Shown here: positions 27,319 through 37,170 of the stretch, one piece after another
Layout: each line of letters opens with the position of its first letter
How positions within the stretch are numbered: the first letter of the stretch is position 1
Notes under the pieces: model-generated
What the model was told of the DNA's origin: nothing
Database searches by the model: none
The model's input: the letters and a program-made list of their open reading frames with translations, nothing else
From: Cupriavidus necator A5-1
Lineage (GTDB): Bacteria; Pseudomonadota; Gammaproteobacteria; Burkholderiales; Burkholderiaceae
Assembly: GCF_000744095.1 (NCBI RefSeq)
Contig: NZ_JQLI01000008.1
Coordinates: forward strand, 2,356,001 to 2,420,000
Length of the DNA stretch: 64,000 nucleotides
Direction of reading: 5' to 3'
Made by a program: the position numbers and the translations under genes

Positions 27319-29529
27319 GTGAATCGCCGCTATGTATCGTTGTTTCGTGAGTATTGCGCGCGGTGGCTCCTCCGCATCCAACCGCTGGCCGCTGCCAGCA
27401 TCACGATAGCCAGACGCGTCTTCAACGGCGCGTTGCGCCGCCTTCGCTACCCGACGCGACGCGGCATCATGCTGACCCTCGCCGCATTGCCGGCGCTGTT
27501 TCTGCTGTACGTGATTGCGCTCGTGCCGTTTACGCCTGGCATCGGCGACATCCGCAAAGCCCGCATCGATCGGCCAGCGCTGATCGTGTCGGCCGACGGC
27601 AGGGTGGTCGACGAATTCAAACCGGTCAATCGCGAGTGGGTAGCGCTCGGGCAGATCTCGCCGTACATGGTGGCTGCATTGATCGCAACCGAAGATCGCC
27701 GCTTTTACGAGCATTACGGCATCGACTGGCTGCGTATCGCGTCGGCTGCGTTGCAAACGTTCTCCGGCGACCGACAGGGTGGTTCGACGATCACGCAGCA
27801 GCTCGCGCGCAACCTGTATCCCGACGAAATCGGCCGTGCGCCGACCCTCGCGCGCAAACTCAGGGAAGCGATCACGGCGCTCAAGATCGAAGCCGTGTAC
27901 AGCAAGGATCAGATCCTTGAGACGTACCTGAACAATGTGCCGTTTCTGTACAACGCCTACGGCGTGGAAATGGCCGCACGCACCTACTTCGGCAAATCGG
28001 CACGTCAGCTCGACATTCTCGAAAGCGCGACACTTGTCGGCATGCTGAAGGCGAACAGCACCTACAACCCTGTGCTCAACCCCGAGCGCGCATTGCAGCG
28101 GCGCAACACTGTGCTCGGGCAGATGAACAAGTACGGGAAGCTCAGGCCCGACGCTTACACTTGGTTGAGCCGACAGCCACTCCACGTCAATTTCGAGTTG
28201 CAGACCGCACCACGAAGCGCGGCGCCGCATTTTTCCGCGCAACTGCGCAAGTGGCTGATCGCATGGGCCGAGCGCAACGGCTACAACATCTACGCCGACG
28301 GGCTGGTCGTGCGCACGACCATAGATTCCCGTCTGCAGGCCATGGCGGTGCAGGCGATGGACTGGCAGGCGAGCCAGCTGCAATGGATCGCGAACGGGGC
28401 ATGGAACGAACGCACGGGCTGCTGGTCGGGCAACGACCTGTTCCGGACATTCATCCGGCAAACGCCCGACTATCGCGCCGCACGCGATGCTGGCCAATCG
28501 GATCAGGCGGCGCTCAGGAAGCTCGGCTCGAACCCGACATTCGTCCGCGCACTCTGCCGGAGCAAGACCCAGGTCCAGGCGGGTTTTGTCGCGATCGATC
28601 CGCGCAACGGCGATATCAAGGCATGGGTCGGCAGTCGCGATTTCAGCGACGCACCGTTCGATCACGTGCAGCAGGCCCGGCGCCAGCCGGGTTCGACATT
28701 CAAGCCTTTCGTCTACGGCGCGGCGTTCGCGGACGGCGCGCGGCCGAGCGATACGATCGTAGACCGGAACGTCGCCATTCCACTGACCGGCCAGGCGATC
28801 TGGCGGCCTACCGACGCGGAGCCGCCCACCGGCCGACCGATGACGCTGCGCGACGCGCTGGTGTATTCGCGCAACCGCGTCACCGCTCAGCTCATGCAAA
28901 AGGAACGCCCGGAGAAGGTCGCACGACTAGCGCGTGCGATGGGCGTGCGTGAGAGTCCGCTCGAAGCGGTGCCGTCGCTCGCGCTCGGCACGAGCCCGGT
29001 CACCCTCAAGGAAATGGTATCGGCGTATGGCACGATCGCGAACCGCGGCGCCTATGTCGAACCGCGCATGGTCACTCGCATCGAAGATCATGACGGCAAG
29101 GTGCTCGCCGAGTTTGCGAGTGCGTCGCCACAACAGGCGCTGCCCGCCGCCGCAGCGCAAACGCTGGTCGATGTGATGCGCGACGTCGTTGTCCGGGGCA
29201 CCGGCGCAGGCATCCGCACGCGCTTCGGGATTCGCGCCGACGTGGCCGGCAAGACGGGCACGACGCAGGACAACGCGGATGGCTGGTTCATCCTGATGCA
29301 TCCGCAACTGGTCGCGGGCGCGTGGGTGGGTTTTGACGATGGACGTGTGACGCTCGGCAACTACTGGGGCCAGGGCGCGCAGAGCGCCCTGCCGATGGTG
29401 GGCGCGTTCTACGATATGGCGCTGCGCACGCGCGTGATCGATCCGGATGCGCGGTTCAGCCCTGAGACCCGGGCTCCTCGCAAGGTCCATGCGCGACAGC
29501 ATCGGAACTTCCTGTTCTGGAGGTTCTGA
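27319..29529 (+). CDS. class A penicillin-binding protein (bifunctional glycosyltransferase/transpeptidase)
   Basis: A protein of about 736 residues. A basic cytoplasmic part and one membrane helix (MLTLAALPALFLLYVIALVP) are followed by a GT51 domain with EDRRFYEHYGIDW and GGSTITQQLARNL. The transpeptidase domain has the SxxK motif in QPGSTFKPF, SxN in YSRNRVTAQ and KTG in AGKTGTT. It polymerises and cross-links peptidoglycan at the inner membrane. The start is uncertain: GTG at 27319 is used, but TTG at 27280 is possible; no ribosome site is convincing. It is a single gene, and codon choice looks less GC-extreme than the neighbouring helicase. Confidence 0.88.
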   Translation: MNRRYVSLFREYCARWLLRIQPLAAASITIARRVFNGALRRLRYPTRRGIMLTLAALPALFLLYVIALVPFTPGIGDIRKARIDRPALIVSADGRVVDEFKPVNREWVALGQISPYMVAALIATEDRRFYEHYGIDWLRIASAALQTFSGDRQGGSTITQQLARNLYPDEIGRAPTLARKLREAITALKIEAVYSKDQILETYLNNVPFLYNAYGVEMAARTYFGKSARQLDILESATLVGMLKANSTYNPVLNPERALQRRNTVLGQMNKYGKLRPDAYTWLSRQPLHVNFELQTAPRSAAPHFSAQLRKWLIAWAERNGYNIYADGLVVRTTIDSRLQAMAVQAMDWQASQLQWIANGAWNERTGCWSGNDLFRTFIRQTPDYRAARDAGQSDQAALRKLGSNPTFVRALCRSKTQVQAGFVAIDPRNGDIKAWVGSRDFSDAPFDHVQQARRQPGSTFKPFVYGAAFADGARPSDTIVDRNVAIPLTGQAIWRPTDAEPPTGRPMTLRDALVYSRNRVTAQLMQKERPEKVARLARAMGVRESPLEAVPSLALGTSPVTLKEMVSAYGTIANRGAYVEPRMVTRIEDHDGKVLAEFASASPQQALPAAAAQTLVDVMRDVVVRGTGAGIRTRFGIRADVAGKTGTTQDNADGWFILMHPQLVAGAWVGFDDGRVTLGNYWGQGAQSALPMVGAFYDMALRTRVIDPDARFSPETRAPRKVHARQHRNFLFWRF

Positions 29530-29695
29530 TGTCGTCGCTGGCGGACGCGACATTCGCTTTCGCAGGGTCCGCCGACGCAGCGCGATCCGAGCCGGTCGAC
29601 CGCAGCGGCGGCCGTCCGGAACCCGCCGCGCGACGCGGTTAAGCGCGCGATGGGACAGATGCCCCAATGACGGGCGCCATCGCGCGTCGCCTCGC

Positions 29696-30178
29696 TCAGT
29701 CGTCGTGACGATGCTTCTTTTGGCCCTTGTGCTTGCCGCGATTGCCGTTCCTGTCATCGGCATAGCTGTTGCGCGACACATTGCCGTTCTTGTGGTCATC
29801 GGCATAGTTGTTGCGCGACACATTGCCGCCCAGCGCCGAACCCGCTGCTCCGCCGGCCGCGGCACCGACGATGCCGCCGGTTCGGCCGCCCAGGGCATTG
29901 CCGGCCGCCGCGCCGGCGCCACCGCCCAGCGCGCCACCGACGATGGCGCCGGTTCGTTCCTTCTTGTTGGCAGTCACCGCGCCGCCCGCGCCGCCGCCCA
30001 CCGCGCCGCCGATCACGGAACCCGTGCTGCCGCCCAGTGCGCCGCCGACGGCCGCGCCCGCGGCACCGCCCAGACCGCCTCCCATGGCGTTCTTCAGGTC
30101 ATCGGCCAGCGCCGGTGTGGTTGCAGCAGTCAGCAGCAGGGTCATCAGGCACAGCGTACGAAGTGGTTGTCGAGTCAT
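29696..30178 (-). CDS. secreted glycine-zipper protein
   Basis: A 160-residue protein. The signal peptide MTRQPLRTLCLMTLLLTAAT ends near ALA, and is followed by about 90 residues of Gly/Ala repeats (GGGLGGAAGAAVGG and similar), the glycine-zipper pattern of YMGG/Omp2X-type proteins that pack in the outer membrane or periplasm. The tail has a repeated NGNVSRNSYADD unit (twice) and ends in a basic His/Lys-rich stretch. GAGGAAAAAC leads into the ATG. It converges with the PBP gene. Confidence 0.75.
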   Translation of the reverse strand: MTRQPLRTLCLMTLLLTAATTPALADDLKNAMGGGLGGAAGAAVGGALGGSTGSVIGGAVGGGAGGAVTANKKERTGAIVGGALGGGAGAAAGNALGGRTGGIVGAAAGGAAGSALGGNVSRNNYADDHKNGNVSRNSYADDRNGNRGKHKGQKKHRHDD

Positions 30179-30333
30179 GTTTTTCCTCAAATAGGGATGG
30201 TTGGCGATCAGCCGAAGCGGGAGTTTACACGGAGCGGCAAGCGGGTCCGTCTGTCCGGGAGGCTTCGGCGGACGATCCCCTGACCGATCGCCCCCTGTAG
30301 AATCGGCAGCCACGCAACCCTGGAACGTCCCGC

Positions 30334-31539
30334 ATGGACTCTCACGCCCCGGAGCGCGGCGCGCTGGTGCCGCTGGCCTATCACGCAACGGTGGTCGACT
30401 ACCTGCGTCGCCACGAGCCCGAGGTCTGGCGCTGGGCCGGCGCCCGCGCGACCGGCGCCGATCACCGCGAGGCATTGCGCTCGATGCTGCTGCGCGACAC
30501 CTACCGCATCGAGGCGGACGCGCACGCCGACGTGCACGCGGCGCTGGCCGAGGCGATGACCCGGCTCGGCATCGACGCGCGCGCGACGCTCTACCAGTCC
30601 CCGGGCCAGGACATGAACGCCTCGCTGGTCTACGTGCCCGGCGAGGTCCACATCGTCCTGCAGGGGCCGCTGCTGGAGCGGCTGTCGCCGCCGGAGCTGC
30701 TGGCGGTGTTCGGCCACGAGCTGGCCCACTACCTGCTGTGGTCGCGCGACGACGGCCAGTTCCTGGTGGCCGAGCGCATCCTGAACGACGCCCTGGCCGC
30801 GCCCGGCGCCAGCGCCAGCCATCGCGAGACCTGGCGCCGCTACGCGCTGCACACCGAGCTGTTTGCCGACCGCGGCGGCGCCGTGGCCGCCGGCGCGGTG
30901 GCGCCGGCGGTGTCGACACTGGTCAAGGTGCAGACTGGCATGGGCAGCGTGGACGCGGCCGCCTACCTGCGCCAGGCGGCCGAGATCGAATCCCACGAAG
31001 CGGGCGCGAGCGCCGCCCACAGCCATCCCGAGACCTTCATCCGGGCCCGCGCGCTGGCGCTGTGGTGGGAGGGCGTGCCCGATCTCGATCCGTGGATCGA
31101 AACCCGCCTGCACGGCCCGCTGGCGCTGGAGAAGCTGGACCTGCCGGGGCAGGTCCGGCTGCAGGCGCTGACGCGCGGCTTCCTCGCCCACTTCCTCGCC
31201 GGCACGGCGCTGGCGAGCGAGGCGGTGCGCGCGCAGGTGCGGTTGATGTTCCCCGACTGGCGCGACGACGAACCGGCGATCGGCCCCGAGGGGTTGGGTA
31301 CGGACGTGGCCGACGACAGCGTGCGCGGCTACCTCAACGCGCTGATGATGGACCTGGCGCTCGCCGACCCCGACCAGCAGGACGCGGCGCTGCTGCGCGC
31401 CGGCCAGGTGGCGCAGGCGCTCGGCAGCCTGGAAGCGCTGCAAGGCAACCTGCGCCGCGACGCCGGTTTCGGCAAGCGCGAGCTGGACCGCTACCATCGC
31501 CAACTGCAACGCCAACTGGCCAGGGAGGGCCAGGCATGA
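30334..31539 (+). CDS. M48-type zinc metallopeptidase, partner of the helicase protein
   Basis: A 401-residue protein. The zinc motif is HELAH (H128, E129, H132) in AVFGHELAHYLL and the third ligand is probably E175 in ELFADR, matching the E-x-x-A-D of M48 peptidases. Unlike HtpX or Ste24 there is no membrane helix before or after, so it appears to be a soluble cytoplasmic peptidase with a roughly 200-residue C-terminal helical part. The gene overlaps the next one by four bases (ATGA at 31536-31539), so they are co-translated. The pairing with a large helicase suggests it processes or activates a component of that system; this is inferred. Confidence 0.8.
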   Translation: MDSHAPERGALVPLAYHATVVDYLRRHEPEVWRWAGARATGADHREALRSMLLRDTYRIEADAHADVHAALAEAMTRLGIDARATLYQSPGQDMNASLVYVPGEVHIVLQGPLLERLSPPELLAVFGHELAHYLLWSRDDGQFLVAERILNDALAAPGASASHRETWRRYALHTELFADRGGAVAAGAVAPAVSTLVKVQTGMGSVDAAAYLRQAAEIESHEAGASAAHSHPETFIRARALALWWEGVPDLDPWIETRLHGPLALEKLDLPGQVRLQALTRGFLAHFLAGTALASEAVRAQVRLMFPDWRDDEPAIGPEGLGTDVADDSVRGYLNALMMDLALADPDQQDAALLRAGQVAQALGSLEALQGNLRRDAGFGKRELDRYHRQLQRQLAREGQA

Positions 31540-34500
31540 CTGAGAGCACGACCCACGGCACGAACACGATCCCCGGTACGACCGGCAGCGGCGATCCGCG
31601 CACGCTGCGCGCCCTGATCGATGCGCAGGCGGGCGCGGCGCTGCCCACCGACGACGTCCTGGTGCTGGTGCTGCCGCTGTTCGCGCAGGTCGCCGCGCTG
31701 CACGCGCAGGGCAGGGTGGCCGCGCTCGATCCCGACAGCATCCTGGTGGACGAGGATGGCGCGCTGCGCCTGCGCCGGCCCGATGGCGACGCGCCCGTCA
31801 TGGACATCGGCGCGGTGCATCGCGTGCAGCCGCATCCGGCCTCGGGCCTGAACATCGTCGGCGCGCTGCAGCTTGGCCACGCCGACGACGGACAGCGCGA
31901 CCAGACCGACCTGGCGCTGCAGCTCGAGGCGTCGGCGCCCGTCGAACGCCCGGTCTACCTGCCCGGCCCGGCCAGCTGGGAACGGCTTGTCGGCCACCAC
32001 GACGAGATCGGTGATGTCTTCCTGCTCGGCATGGTGCTCGCGAGCCTGGCCTGCGGCCTGGATTTCACCGACGAGGACGACCTGCGCACTTTCGTGGCGC
32101 ATCGCCGCAACCTGTTCCTGCTGCACGAGCGGTTGCAGCCGATCGTCGCCGCAGTGATCGTCGAGATGACCGAGATCAATCGCCACGACCGCGCGACCGA
32201 TGTCGCCGCGCAGGCGACCCGCCTGCGCACGTGGCGCGAGCAGCCGCTGGGCCTGGACGTGGAGCGTGTGCTGGCCGGCACGGCCGGCGCGACGCCGCGC
32301 CGCGCCGCCGTGCTTACGCACCTGCGCGACCGCCTGTTCGATCTCTCGCGGCGCAACCGCCTGCTGCACTTCCGCCCGGCCGCGGCCAGCGTCAACGTGA
32401 CCGTGGCCAGCGTGCCGCTGATGCTGCAGATCGAAAGCGTGCGGCCCGAGCACATCTGCACCTGGGGCGGACCGTTCGCCGCCGACCTGGTGGCGGGCAA
32501 GCCGGTGTCGCTGCAGCAATGGCTGCGCTTCGACGACCAGCCGTACCTGCCGGCGTCGCTGGACCGCCTGATCGCCGAGACGCGCCGCGACCGCGCCGAA
32601 TACGGCTTCAGCAACCTGCGTCTGGTGGTGGCGTTCCTGCGCTGGCACAACCTGAAGGAGGCGCCGGACGAGCGCATCGTGACGCCGCTGCTGTGGCTGC
32701 CGGTGGAGCTGGTCAAACGCAAGGGCGTGCGCGACCAGTACGTGATCCAGTGCGCGGGCGGCGAGGCCGAGTTCAACCCGGTGCTGCGCCACTACCTGAG
32801 CCAGCTGTACGACATCCGGCTGGACGAGACGGTGGATCTCGGCAAGACCTCGCTCGAGGAGATCCATGCCGGCATCCTCGCGCAGATTCGCCGCTCGGAG
32901 CCCTCGGTGGAGCTGCGCCTGGTCGACAAGGCCGCGGTGCGGCTGGTGCGGCAGAAGGCGCTGCAGCGGATGCAGCAGTTCCAGCGCCGCCGGCCGGGCA
33001 CGGCCGCCGCGCGCACCGGCGGCTGGCTGCCGCCGTACAGCTATGCGCAGGATGACTACCGGCCGCTGGGACGCGCGCTGTTCGAACATTGGGTGCGGCC
33101 GAGCGAGCTGCCGCAACGCTTCGAGGCGGGCGCAGCGCCGGGCGCCGGTCCGCGCCAGCCGCACATGAGCGGCCCCGCCACCGCGGAAAGCGACGAGCGC
33201 CAGGGCTACGTGCTCGAGGAGTCCGAGGGCCACCGCTATGCCTGGGACCTGGACCTGACGCAGGTGACGCTCGCGAACTTCAACTACCGCAAGATGTCGC
33301 TGGTGCGCGACTACGCGCAGTTGCTGGACGAGCCCGGCGCCAATCCGGCGTTCGACCGCGTGTTCTCGATCGATCCGCGCGACGTGGAGACGGAAGCGCC
33401 CGCGCCGCTCGCGCCGCTCGCGCCGGCCGAGCAGTGGAACGTGGTGGCGGCCGACGCGACGCAGAACGCCGCGGTCGGCCTCGCGCGCGGCCAGCGCAGC
33501 TTTATCATCCAGGGCCCGCCGGGCACGGGCAAGTCGCAGACCATCACCAACCTGATCGCCGACTACGCCGGACGCGGCAAGCGAGTGCTGTTCGTCTGCG
33601 AGAAGCGCGCCGCGCTCGACGTGGTGTTCCATCGCCTCAAGCAAAGCGGGCTGGATTCGTTGTGCTGCCTGATCCACGACTCGCAGACCGACAAGAAGGC
33701 CTTCATTGCCGACCTGCGCGCCTGCTACGAGCAGTGGATCGCGCTGCCGCACGACGGCGAGGCGCTGGCGGCGCGCCGCACGCAGGTGGCCGAGGCGCTG
33801 GCCGCGCACCAGCAGCGTATCGACGCGTTCGAGTCGGCGATGGCCGCCGCGCCGGAGGCGCTCGGCGACAGCGTGCGCGCGCTGCTGCGCCGCGTCACCG
33901 CGCTGCCTGAGGTGCCAGATGCGGTGCCAGACGCCGGGCCTGCCATGCGCGAGCGCCTGCCGGCGCTGGCCGCATGGGACCGGCAGCGCGATCTCGCGCA
34001 CCGCGTGCACCGTGCGATGCGCGAGCGCTTCGGTCTGGACAGCCTGGCCGCGCATCCGTTCGCGCGCTTGTCCCCGCAGCTGCTGGCCGACGAGCGCGCA
34101 TATGGCCGCGCCGAGCAGCTTTGCCATGACACCGAGGCGCTGTTCGATGCGCTCGACCCGCTGCTGGACAATACCGCGAGCCTGACCGGCCAGGACACCG
34201 CGCTGGAACAGGCACGCGCGATTGCCGCCGACAGCCAATGGCTGCTCGTCACGGGCCTCGCCGCACATCTGGACCTGCTCGATCCGGGCTCGCCGGCGCA
34301 AGCCGCGCTGCGCGAGGTCCGCGCGGACCTGGAGACACGCGCGCAGGCACTCGCCGACGCCCAAGCCGCAACCTCGAACTGGCAAGACAAGCTGAGCCCC
34401 GGCGATACCGAATCGGCGCTGGCGCTGGCGCGGCGGCTGGAGCCGTCGTTCGCGCGCTGGCTGCAGCCCGCATGGTGGCGACTGCGCGGCGAAATGAAGC

Positions 34501-37091
34501 GCCGCTATGACTTCGGCAAGCACGCCGTCCACCCGGGCTACGGCAAGGTGCTGGAAGCGCTGGCCGCCGAGCACGCCGCGAGCGCGGCGCTGGCGGCGGC
34601 CGATGCCGACAGCCGCCGGCGCTACGGCGTGAGCGAGATGCAGGCCTTCCTGCGCGCGCTCGGTGAACTCGAGCAGCGCCTGCAGTCGGGCGCAGGCCCG
34701 CGCGAGCTGGTCGCGCATCTGCGCCAGGCCGTCGATCCGGTCGCGGCGGCGCGCGCCGAGGCCAGTGGGCGCGAGGCGCTGGAGAAGCTCGCGCAGCGTG
34801 TGCGCGACGGGCTGATGCTGGCACCCGACGCGCGCCTCGGCGACATCGCCGAACTGCTGCGCGACCTGCGCGAGGCGCTGGACGACCTGCCCGACCTGTT
34901 GCCGCTCTTGCGCGCGGTGCATGCGGGCGACCCCGCCTGCGCCGCCACGCTGCAGTGGCTCGATCACGCACCGGCGCAGCTGGAGGCGCTGGTGGCCGAC
35001 GAGGCGCTGCGCCGTCTCGCGCGCGAGAACCCGGTGCTGGCGCGCGTCGGCGGCGCGGCGCTGGCGCAGGCCGCGCGCGCCGTGGCGCAGGGGCAGCGCG
35101 AGCTGCTCGCGCTGAACGCCCAGGTGGTGCGCGCCACGCGGCACAAGCAGTTCGCCGAGCACGTGCGCGTGTCATCGCTGTCGGCCACGATGCTCGACGC
35201 CGGCGGCAAGGCCTTCAAGAAACAATACGCAACGGGCCGCCGTGAACTGGAGCACGAGTTCGGCAAGAGCATGCGCCACCGCTCGATTCGCGATCTCTCC
35301 GACGACGAGACCGGCATCGTTATCAACGATCTGAAGCCAATCTGGCTGATGAGTCCGCTGTCGGTGTCCGACACGCTGCCTCTGTCGCCGGACCTGTTCG
35401 ACGTGGTGATCTTCGACGAGGCCAGCCAGATTCCGACCGAGGAGTCCGTGCCGGCGCTGAGCCGCGCACGCCAGGTGGTGGTGGTCGGCGACGAGATGCA
35501 GCTGCCCCCGACGAGCTTCTTCACGGCCGGCGGCGCCGAGGGCGACGACGAGATCGTCGTGGAAGAGGAGGGCGAGCGCATCGCGATCAACCTCGATTCG
35601 GACAGCCTGCTGAACCAGGCCGCGCGCAACCTGCCCGCCACGCTGCTGGCGTGGCACTACCGCAGCCGTCACGAGTCGCTGATCAGCTTTTCCAACGCCG
35701 CCTTCTACGACGGGCGCCTCGTCACCATTCCCGACCGCGTGCTGGAACAGGCCGAGGACGAGGCCGAGCCGATGCGCTCGGACCAGCAGGATGCCGGCAT
35801 CGCGGGCGCGGACGCGCTGCTGGCGCGGCCGCTCAGCTTCCACCGGCTGGCCGACGGCGTCTACGCGGAGCGCCGCAATGCGCCGGAGGCGAGCTACATC
35901 GCCCGGACCGTGCGCGAACTGCTGCGGCGCGAGACCGGGCTGAGCCTGGGCATCGTGGCGTTTTCCGAGGCACAGCAGGGCGCCATCGAGTCGGCGCTCG
36001 AAGCGCTGGCCGCCGAGGACGCGGACTTCGCGATGCGCCTGGAGCGCGAGTACGTGCGCGAGGACGACGACCAGTTCAACGGGCTGTTCGTCAAGAACCT
36101 GGAGAACGTCCAGGGCGACGAGCGCGACGTGATCATCCTGAGCATCTGCTACGCGCCCGGGCCGGACGGCAAGATGCTGATGAACTTCGGCCCGATCAAC
36201 CAGCGCGGCGGCGAGAAGCGCCTGAACGTGATCTTCAGCCGCGCGCGTCATCGGATGGCGGTGGTATCGACGATCCAGGCCGAGGCGATCACCAACGTCC
36301 ACAACGACGGCGCGGCCGCGCTGCGCGCATTCCTGCAGTTCGCGCAGGCCAGCGCGCGCGGCCAGTTCGAGCGTGCCCAGTCGGTGCTCGGGGCGCTGAC
36401 CCCGGGCGCGCGCGACGCCTTCACGCGCGAGGCCACGCCGGACAGCATCCGTGACGCACTGGCCCAGGCGCTGCGTGCGCGCGGCCACCAGGTGCACGCC
36501 AACGTCGGCCGCTCGCAGTTCCGCTGCGACCTGGCCATCGCCGATCCGTCGGGACAAGGCTACGCGCTGGCGATCCTGCTCGATACGCCGTCCGAGGCGG
36601 TGACGGACACCGCCGAGCGCTATGTGTTCCGCCCCGGCATCCTGCGCAGCTTCGGCTGGCGGGTGCTGGACATCCCCGGCAAGGATTGGCTCGACGATCG
36701 GGAGGCGGTGCTGGCCCGCATCGAGGCCATGCTGGCCGATGGCGAGGATCGCGCGCTGGACGTGGAGGTCGGGATGCCGGCGCCGTTGACGAAGCCGGCG
36801 GCGGTGCAGGGCGCGGCGTCAACGGCTGAGGCATCAACGGAAGCCCGGACGGACGCGGCGACGGCATCGGCTGCGCAAGCGGAGCTGGTGCGTGCGCTGC
36901 GCTTCGAGCAGGGCACGTCGCGCAAGTTCTGGCGTGCCAGCGTGCGCGGGACGGAGCTCTCCGTCACCTACGGCCGCATCGGCAGCGCAGGACAAACCAG
37001 CGTGAAGGCGTTCGACAGCGCCGAGCGGGCCCGGCGCGAGATGGACAAGCTGGTGGCGGAGAAACTGCGCAAGGGCTACGTGGAGGAGTAG
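31536..37091 (+). CDS. 1851-residue pseudokinase-DUF4011-SF1 helicase-REase-like-WGR protein
   Basis: Domains in order: a protein-kinase-like region (about 28-235; LHAQGRVAALDPDSILVDED stands where HRDxKxxN would be, without the catalytic Asp or Asn); DUF4011 (from LRDRLFDLSRRNRLLHF near 262); a UPF1/COG1112-type SF1 helicase with Walker A GPPGTGKSQT (near 658), a long helical insert, FDEASQIPTEE (near 1291), GDEMQLPPT, VQGDERDV (near 1525) and FSRARHRM (near 1564); an REase_MTES_1575-like domain (1632-1738, SQFRCDLAI); and a C-terminal WGR domain (1783-1848, VTYGRIGSAGQT). The architecture suggests a nucleic-acid sensor or motor in genome defence. The ATG at 31536 overlaps the M48 gene stop. 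Confidence 0.85.
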   Translation: MTESTTHGTNTIPGTTGSGDPRTLRALIDAQAGAALPTDDVLVLVLPLFAQVAALHAQGRVAALDPDSILVDEDGALRLRRPDGDAPVMDIGAVHRVQPHPASGLNIVGALQLGHADDGQRDQTDLALQLEASAPVERPVYLPGPASWERLVGHHDEIGDVFLLGMVLASLACGLDFTDEDDLRTFVAHRRNLFLLHERLQPIVAAVIVEMTEINRHDRATDVAAQATRLRTWREQPLGLDVERVLAGTAGATPRRAAVLTHLRDRLFDLSRRNRLLHFRPAAASVNVTVASVPLMLQIESVRPEHICTWGGPFAADLVAGKPVSLQQWLRFDDQPYLPASLDRLIAETRRDRAEYGFSNLRLVVAFLRWHNLKEAPDERIVTPLLWLPVELVKRKGVRDQYVIQCAGGEAEFNPVLRHYLSQLYDIRLDETVDLGKTSLEEIHAGILAQIRRSEPSVELRLVDKAAVRLVRQKALQRMQQFQRRRPGTAAARTGGWLPPYSYAQDDYRPLGRALFEHWVRPSELPQRFEAGAAPGAGPRQPHMSGPATAESDERQGYVLEESEGHRYAWDLDLTQVTLANFNYRKMSLVRDYAQLLDEPGANPAFDRVFSIDPRDVETEAPAPLAPLAPAEQWNVVAADATQNAAVGLARGQRSFIIQGPPGTGKSQTITNLIADYAGRGKRVLFVCEKRAALDVVFHRLKQSGLDSLCCLIHDSQTDKKAFIADLRACYEQWIALPHDGEALAARRTQVAEALAAHQQRIDAFESAMAAAPEALGDSVRALLRRVTALPEVPDAVPDAGPAMRERLPALAAWDRQRDLAHRVHRAMRERFGLDSLAAHPFARLSPQLLADERAYGRAEQLCHDTEALFDALDPLLDNTASLTGQDTALEQARAIAADSQWLLVTGLAAHLDLLDPGSPAQAALREVRADLETRAQALADAQAATSNWQDKLSPGDTESALALARRLEPSFARWLQPAWWRLRGEMKRRYDFGKHAVHPGYGKVLEALAAEHAASAALAAADADSRRRYGVSEMQAFLRALGELEQRLQSGAGPRELVAHLRQAVDPVAAARAEASGREALEKLAQRVRDGLMLAPDARLGDIAELLRDLREALDDLPDLLPLLRAVHAGDPACAATLQWLDHAPAQLEALVADEALRRLARENPVLARVGGAALAQAARAVAQGQRELLALNAQVVRATRHKQFAEHVRVSSLSATMLDAGGKAFKKQYATGRRELEHEFGKSMRHRSIRDLSDDETGIVINDLKPIWLMSPLSVSDTLPLSPDLFDVVIFDEASQIPTEESVPALSRARQVVVVGDEMQLPPTSFFTAGGAEGDDEIVVEEEGERIAINLDSDSLLNQAARNLPATLLAWHYRSRHESLISFSNAAFYDGRLVTIPDRVLEQAEDEAEPMRSDQQDAGIAGADALLARPLSFHRLADGVYAERRNAPEASYIARTVRELLRRETGLSLGIVAFSEAQQGAIESALEALAAEDADFAMRLEREYVREDDDQFNGLFVKNLENVQGDERDVIILSICYAPGPDGKMLMNFGPINQRGGEKRLNVIFSRARHRMAVVSTIQAEAITNVHNDGAAALRAFLQFAQASARGQFERAQSVLGALTPGARDAFTREATPDSIRDALAQALRARGHQVHANVGRSQFRCDLAIADPSGQGYALAILLDTPSEAVTDTAERYVFRPGILRSFGWRVLDIPGKDWLDDREAVLARIEAMLADGEDRALDVEVGMPAPLTKPAAVQGAASTAEASTEARTDAATASAAQAELVRALRFEQGTSRKFWRASVRGTELSVTYGRIGSAGQTSVKAFDSAERARREMDKLVAEKLRKGYVEE

Positions 37092-37095
37092 CCCC
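37074..37095 (+). repeat. 22-base hairpin repeat, copy 1
   Basis: The last codons and stop of the helicase gene form a small hairpin, GGCTAC-GTGGAGGA-GTAGCC plus CC. The same 22 bases recur exactly at 56648-56669. In this copy the stem extends by one more G-C pair. Confidence 0.75.
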
Positions 37096-37170
37096 TGGAC
37101 AGGGCGGCCACATCCCGCCTGGAGCAGGGGCGCGGCGGCCGCGCCACGACCTCTCTTCACAGCTTCCTCA

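Noticed and set aside
30201-31535. N-terminal extension of the helicase frame upstream of 31536
   Set aside because: This part overlaps the whole M48 gene in another frame and has no domain; the ATG at 31536 overlapping the M48 stop is a far better start.
31491-35162. A minus-strand open frame of over 1200 codons opposite the helicase gene
   Set aside because: Antisense shadow of third-position GC bias; no ribosome site and no family resemblance.
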